Below are positions 6,480 to 9,819 of a stretch of 9,819 nt of DNA, piece by piece. This stretch comes from Candidatus Omnitrophota bacterium (GTDB lineage Bacteria; Omnitrophota; Gorgyraeia; Gygaellales; Profunditerraquicolaceae), in assembly GCA_016938245.1 (NCBI GenBank), contig JAFGUY010000086.1, forward strand, positions 1-9,819. Reading direction: 5' to 3'. Each line of letters opens with the position of its first letter. Within the stretch, counting starts at the first letter, position 1. A program made the position numbers and the translations under genes. The notes under the pieces are model-generated. The model was not told the DNA's origin, made no database searches, and saw only the letters and a program-made list of their open reading frames with translations.

Positions 6480-6808
6480 TGCGTATTTGGGATATTGAGC
6501 CAAAGAGATTATGCCGCAATCATCTCTTAGGTGAACACAGGGAGTTGCATGCTATATGGATAATAATTACCAAGGGGAAAAAGGGGTACTCGCGTCATCC
6601 TGAAACCCTGCGTTGGAAAGGCAAGCTTAAAGCGCTATATTTAAGACATGAAAGACTCGTAAAGGAGCTCAAGAGAAGAGGTTATTCACATAGAAGCAAT
6701 CTAGAGAAGAGGCGTGCTACGGGAAGCCCAAAGCAAAAAGTATTTGTAGATTCTTATAACCGGCAGTTAACCATATTAAGAAACAAAAAATGCAAATGCC
6801 TTATTTAA
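6479..6808 (+). CDS. Pyrimidine-dimer DNA glycosylase, T4 endonuclease V-like
   Basis: A 109-residue protein of the Pyr_excise family, which removes UV pyrimidine dimers from DNA by glycosylase and lyase action. Residues 11-27 (LCRNHLLGEHRELHAIW) align with the catalytic helix of phage T4 endonuclease V: E19, R21 and E22 match its E20, R22 and E23, the last being the catalytic Glu. KGYSRHPETLRW (about 36-47) and the basic helix LRHERLVKELKRRGY (about 55-69) fit the family, and the overall length is slightly shorter than T4's. The start is GTG, sharing one base with the preceding stop. Residue 2 is Arg rather than the Thr of T4, which matters because T4 uses its N-terminal amine as nucleophile. 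The protein is strongly basic, as expected for a DNA binder. Confidence 0.85.
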   Translation: MRIWDIEPKRLCRNHLLGEHRELHAIWIIITKGKKGYSRHPETLRWKGKLKALYLRHERLVKELKRRGYSHRSNLEKRRATGSPKQKVFVDSYNRQLTILRNKKCKCLI

Positions 6809-6812
6809 GATA

Positions 6813-6837
6813 TGGTATAATCACAAGCGGCAAGGAG
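6813..6837 (+). promoter_or_regulatory. Extended -10 promoter and ribosome binding site for the 6843 gene
   Basis: TATAAT at 6816-6821 is preceded by TG at 6813-6814 with one base between, an extended -10. No good -35 is seen at 16-18 bases upstream, which extended -10 promoters tolerate. The predicted start is near 6828. AAGGAG at 6832-6837 then lies five bases before ATG 6843, leaving a very short leader. Confidence 0.6.
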
Positions 6838-6842
6838 CAATA

Positions 6843-7166
6843 ATGCAGTTCAGCCAGGTAAAGGAAGAAATTAAGTCCGTTGATTTTGAGGCTACGCGTA
6901 CTGACTGCGATAATTATTTTGAGGCAGTGGTAGTAAAGGAAGAAGTGTCTAATCTTAATGAAAGGCTTCAAAAGTTTCTGGGAGAGCCTGCGTGGCCTTC
7001 TAAAAACAGGCTAGGCTTTAAAGTGCAGGAAGCAGTAAAAGGATTCGGCGGAATTATGCCCGGCCAGACTCTTTATTTTAAGAGCGAAGGGGAGAATGCA
7101 ATATTCGCCATGCTCTGGCCCTGGAAGGATGGGGTGCGGACTACACTTAAGGTTATTCAGAAATAG
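6843..7166 (+). CDS. Unrecognised 107-residue soluble protein
   Basis: I do not recognise this protein. It has a clear start (ATG with AAGGAG five bases upstream) and its own extended -10 promoter. The N-terminal third is acidic (about EEIKSVDFEATRTDCDNYFEAVV), followed by a short helix (LNERLQKFLG). A denser part, with features typical of a folded core, follows: EPAWPSKNRLGF, VKGFGGIMPGQTLYFKSEG and FAMLWPWKDG. There is no signal peptide or membrane segment and only one Cys. The mix of Gly, aromatic residues and alternating strands suggests a small alpha/beta or beta-rich fold. It ends 11 bases before pgi and probably forms an operon with it; no shared function can be inferred. Confidence 0.8.
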   Translation: MQFSQVKEEIKSVDFEATRTDCDNYFEAVVVKEEVSNLNERLQKFLGEPAWPSKNRLGFKVQEAVKGFGGIMPGQTLYFKSEGENAIFAMLWPWKDGVRTTLKVIQK

Positions 7167-7177
7167 AGGGATTATTA

Positions 7178-8650
7178 ATGAAGAGCATAAAATTTGATTT
7201 TAATAATATATTCAGTGTAAATATTGGGAATACCCATGGCGTTGAAGATAAGGATATTTTAGAAATCTCTAAGGATATTAGGGAAGGGCATGAGCATTTA
7301 AAGAAAGTAACAAGCATTGCCTTAAACAGGATAAAATTAGGGCTGGAGTGGATAAGGCTTCCTTATCAGGACCCTAAAATTATAAGCGATATCCGGAAGC
7401 TGGGTAATGAGATTGCTAAGAAGTACGATAATGTTATTTCTTTAGGCATAGGTGGTTCGTATTTAGGCCTTAAAGCAGCGCAGGATGCTCTCGCCTCTCC
7501 TTATTACAACGAATTTACCACAGTAAGGAAGAAGCGTTCGCGGATTTATTTCGAAGGGAATAACCTTGACCCGGATACTCTGGCAGTTTTGTTAAAAAAT
7601 TTAAATCCTAAAAAAACATTTGTTGTGGTTATCTCTAAATCCGGCGAGACTGCTGAAACAAAAGCAGTTTTTATGGTAGTTGAAAGCTGGCTTAAAAGAA
7701 GCGTTGGAAAGAATTACGGCCGCCAGATTCTTGCAATTACCGACCCTGAATTAGGTTCTTTACGTAAGAGGGTAAGCGAAGAGAACAGTAAAGATAGCCT
7801 AAGTTTCCGCAGCCTCGAGTTAATCAAAGGAGTAGGCGGAAGATTCTCTGAATTTAACATGGGCCTTTTGCATCTGGCTATTATCGGCGTTGACATTAAT
7901 GAGTTATTAAGCGGTGCAAAAGATATGGCTGAAAGATGCGGTAGGGAGGATTATACAGAAAATCCCGCCTATATGTACGCGATATTGCATACTATTCTTT
8001 ACCGTAAGAAATCAAAGCCTTTGGCAATTATAATGCCTTTTGCTGAAACATTGAAATCAACCGCGGATTGGTATGTACAGCTTCTTGCAGAAAGCCTAGG
8101 CAAGAAATACAGTCGTAAGGCAGAGGTTTCCTGCGATGGGGTTGAAGAGTGGTTTAGGGATGAAAATAATACGGTTAATTTAGGCAGGACTCCTATATCC
8201 TGCCGCGGTACAGGCGACCTGCATTCACTTCAGCAGAACAATATTGAAGGCCAGAATGATAAAGTTGTAACTTTTATAAGAGTAGAGAGGTTTAGAAATG
8301 AAATTAAGGTTCCCGTGGGTGGGGATATCTTATCCGGCAGGAATTTTTCTGAGTTAATGCAACTTGCTCAGGAAGCGACTGAATGGGCGTTAGTCAGGGA
8401 AAGCCGGCCGAATTGCACGATTATATTGCCGGAAATTTCTGCTTATTATTGGGGGGCGCTTCTGTTCTTCTTTGAGATGGCTACTGCTTTTGAGGGTGAG
8501 TTGTTGAATGTAAATGCCTATGACCAGCCGGGGGTTGAGGGGTATAAAAATTATATGCATTATAAGTTGGGTAAGACCGGAATTCCAAAAAATGTAGTGG
8601 ATCAAATTAGCGCTAATCCGCTTAAAAAGGACTCTAAGTATATTATTTAG
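7178..8650 (+). CDS. pgi: Glucose-6-phosphate isomerase
   Basis: Interconverts glucose 6-phosphate and fructose 6-phosphate in glycolysis and gluconeogenesis, in the cytoplasm. The length of 490 residues is nearer the shorter Bacillus-type enzymes than the roughly 550-residue E. coli form. Visible motifs, in order: GIGGSYLGLKAA (G92-G93-S94, sugar-phosphate site), the SIS phosphate loop S153-K-S-G-E-T158, the first family signature VGGRFSEFNMGLLHLA (about 223), QLLAESLGKK with E305 as the probable catalytic Glu, H349 in LHSLQQNN, and the second signature AYDQPGVEGYK with K457. All key residues are present, so it should be active. ATG 7178 has GAGGG seven bases upstream. It is followed by a 130-base gap with the palindromic element. 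Confidence 0.97.
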   Translation: MKSIKFDFNNIFSVNIGNTHGVEDKDILEISKDIREGHEHLKKVTSIALNRIKLGLEWIRLPYQDPKIISDIRKLGNEIAKKYDNVISLGIGGSYLGLKAAQDALASPYYNEFTTVRKKRSRIYFEGNNLDPDTLAVLLKNLNPKKTFVVVISKSGETAETKAVFMVVESWLKRSVGKNYGRQILAITDPELGSLRKRVSEENSKDSLSFRSLELIKGVGGRFSEFNMGLLHLAIIGVDINELLSGAKDMAERCGREDYTENPAYMYAILHTILYRKKSKPLAIIMPFAETLKSTADWYVQLLAESLGKKYSRKAEVSCDGVEEWFRDENNTVNLGRTPISCRGTGDLHSLQQNNIEGQNDKVVTFIRVERFRNEIKVPVGGDILSGRNFSELMQLAQEATEWALVRESRPNCTIILPEISAYYWGALLFFFEMATAFEGELLNVNAYDQPGVEGYKNYMHYKLGKTGIPKNVVDQISANPLKKDSKYII

Positions 8651-8697
8651 TAGATATGGACGGTTATTAGTTTTTAGTATAAGTAAGGTTTTTAGGA

Positions 8698-8769
8698 TTG
8701 GCGGGTGACGAGGACTGATTTCGAGCGAGGTCGCTCGAGCGAGAAACAGCCCTCGGCAGGACCCGCCAA
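8698..8769. repeat. GC-rich palindromic element between pgi and dus
   Basis: A 72-base inverted-repeat element. Outer arms TTGGCGGGT (8698-8706) and ACCCGCCAA (8761-8769) pair perfectly over nine bases. A second stem pairs 8709-8722 with 8743-8755 apart from one mismatch (8714/8750) and one bulge (8718). The centre holds GAGCGA (8723-8728), its complement TCGCTC (8731-8736) and a second GAGCGA (8737-8742), so the middle can fold two ways. It is clearly richer in GC than the surrounding DNA. It could be a dispersed REP/MITE-like palindrome. It could also end pgi transcription, although only four T follow the stem. It stops 11 bases before the dus start, which has no ribosome binding site. Confidence 0.8.
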
Positions 8770-8780
8770 ATTTTATTATC

Positions 8781-9740
8781 ATGCTAAAGATAGGTAGCTT
8801 AAAATTGGAATCAAACCTTATTCTTTCGCCGATGGCAGGAATAAGCGACCTGCCTTTTCGCTTGCTTTGCCGTAAATTTGGCGCAGAACTTGCGTTTGTT
8901 GAGATGATTAATTGCCGTTCAATTTCATATAAAAGCAGAAGGACGCGCTCAATGCTTAGTTCTGGTAAGCAGGATCGGCCTTTAGGGGTTCAGCTTTTAG
9001 GTTGCGAGGAGAAATTTATTTTGAAAGCCTTAGAGGTGCTTAAAGACTACAAATTTGATATCCTTGATTTTAATGCTGCTTGCCCGGCAAAGAAAGTAGT
9101 GCGTAGAGGAGAAGGCGTGAGCCTGATGAGGGAACCTAAGAAACTGCATAAATTATTGAAGATGATGGTAAAAAAATCTTCTTGGCCTGTAACAGTTAAA
9201 ATCCGCGCTGGATGGGATAAGGATTCAATAAACGCCAAGGAAACTGCGCTCTATGCGCAGGATGCCGGTATAAGCGCTCTTTTTGTTCATGGCAGGACTA
9301 AAGCCCAAGGGTATAGCGGAGATGTAGATTATGGAGTAATAGAAAAAGTTAAAAAGGCCCTGGATATACCGGTTATTGCCAGCGGCGATATCTTATCAGC
9401 ACAACTTGCCAAGAGAATGTTTGATGAAACTGGATGCGATGGCTTAGCAATTGCCCGGGGGTCTTTAGGCAATCCTTGGATATTTAAGGAGATAAAAGAG
9501 TTTTTAAAGACTGGCAAGATAACGTGCAAACCCGGAATAGCTTTAATTATAAAAGTTATGCTTGAGCATTTAGATGCCTCAATTGAATTTTACGGAGAGA
9601 GAAACGGAGTAGTGTTGTTCCGTAAATTCTTCAGTTGGTATACAAAAGGTTTCCGTAAGATACGTCCGCTAAGAGAAAAATCTTCCCGCGTTAAAAGTGG
9701 TCAAGAAATGAAAGAGATAATCTCCTCAATCAGGGATTAA
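8781..9740 (+). CDS. tRNA-dihydrouridine synthase, DusB-like
   Basis: An FMN-dependent enzyme that reduces uridine to dihydrouridine in tRNA. At 319 residues it has the normal length. The N-terminal TIM barrel opens with LILSPMAGISDLPFRLLCRKFGA; the catalytic loop is NAACPAKKVVRRGEG with C101 as the proton-donor Cys. TVKIRAGWD, FVHGRTKAQGYSG and VIASGDI (FMN-phosphate region) and IARGSLGNPWIF follow. The C-terminal helical tRNA-binding domain covers about residues 245-319. The loop after the catalytic Cys reads RRGEGVSLM where many DusB proteins have kGGAGsaLL, a mild variation. No ribosome binding site is visible before ATG 8781, and the palindromic element ends only 11 bases upstream. Which Dus subtype it is cannot be fixed from motifs alone. 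Confidence 0.94.
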   Translation: MLKIGSLKLESNLILSPMAGISDLPFRLLCRKFGAELAFVEMINCRSISYKSRRTRSMLSSGKQDRPLGVQLLGCEEKFILKALEVLKDYKFDILDFNAACPAKKVVRRGEGVSLMREPKKLHKLLKMMVKKSSWPVTVKIRAGWDKDSINAKETALYAQDAGISALFVHGRTKAQGYSGDVDYGVIEKVKKALDIPVIASGDILSAQLAKRMFDETGCDGLAIARGSLGNPWIFKEIKEFLKTGKITCKPGIALIIKVMLEHLDASIEFYGERNGVVLFRKFFSWYTKGFRKIRPLREKSSRVKSGQEMKEIISSIRD

Positions 9741-9743
9741 TAA

Positions 9744-9761
9744 CCTTGACACGTATCAAGG
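9744..9761. promoter_or_regulatory. Palindromic operator overlapping the -35 box
   Basis: CCTTGA (9744-9749) and TCAAGG (9756-9761) are perfect inverted arms around CACGTA, whose inner ACGT is itself symmetric. Only one base pair (9750/9755) breaks an 18-base palindrome. It covers the whole -35 hexamer, the classic place for a dimeric repressor. No T-run follows, so it is not a good terminator for dus. Confidence 0.6.
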
Positions 9762-9773
9762 GTAAACTATAAT
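9746..9773 (+). promoter_or_regulatory. Consensus sigma-70 promoter at the right edge
   Basis: TTGACA at 9746-9751 and TATAAT at 9768-9773, both perfect, with a 16-base spacer. The predicted start is near 9780. It reads rightward out of the window; no start codon for the controlled gene is seen before 9819. Confidence 0.8.
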
Positions 9774-9819
9774 ATATTCAGAGATATTTGGTTTTAATTA
9801 TTACAATATTGTTTTTCAT

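Noticed and set aside
8390..8782. Minus-strand frame of 130 residues over the end of pgi and the palindrome
   Set aside because: Opposite strand of pgi with no family resemblance.
9744..9761. Inverted repeat after dus as its terminator
   Set aside because: No T-run follows, and it covers the -35 box of a perfect promoter.

Overview
The window looks like a stretch of an uncultured bacterial chromosome. It is AT-rich, densely packed and has every recognisable gene on the + strand. The mix suggests a deep-branching bacterium of the candidate-phylum type, with Omnitrophota as my best guess: paired small PilZ proteins, a DUF4416 protein, an M48 lipoprotein, a PflX-type radical SAM protein, DUF2062, a T4-endonuclease-V-like glycosylase, and housekeeping pgi and dus genes. 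The phylum call is inference only. A lipobox protein points to an envelope with lipoproteins. Promoters are of the ordinary sigma-70 kind (TTGACA / TATAAT).

Left part (1-1533): a membrane-anchored beta-rich protein whose start is unclear is followed by a near-consensus extended -10 promoter at 564-592. This promoter drives a three-gene unit: PilZ protein, small four-cysteine zinc-ribbon protein, second PilZ protein. The promoter position rules out the first in-frame TTG (593) as the PilZ start and favours TTG 620, which has a ribosome binding site.

Middle (1569-4763): a tightly coupled run with 4-8 base overlaps holds DUF4416, an M48 metalloprotease lipoprotein, a PflX-like radical SAM protein and a DUF2062 membrane protein. 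It is followed by a two-helix membrane protein that carries a histidine-kinase dimerisation (DHp) helix pair in which the phospho-accepting His is Asp, and which has no ATPase domain.

Right-middle (4769-6479): a region that looks damaged. One open frame joins an unrecognised N-terminal region to the C-terminal two thirds of an NAD(P)H-hydrate epimerase (NnrE), and then loses its last residues to a one-base frameshift. The next gene, a YkgJ-type cysteine-cluster protein, has its ATG out of frame by one base at an A7 run. Either this is real decay or these are short indel errors in the assembly.

Right part (6479-9819): a small pyrimidine-dimer glycosylase, an unrecognised 107-residue protein with its own promoter, glucose-6-phosphate isomerase, a 72-base GC-rich palindromic element, and a tRNA-dihydrouridine synthase. 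At the right edge a promoter with both boxes at consensus is overlapped by an 18-base palindrome that looks like a repressor operator. The gene it controls lies outside the window.

I see no clearly undescribed multi-gene system. The most unusual items are the Asp-for-His DHp-only membrane protein, the PilZ/zinc-ribbon/PilZ cassette, the NnrE chimera, the palindromic element and the operator-promoter.
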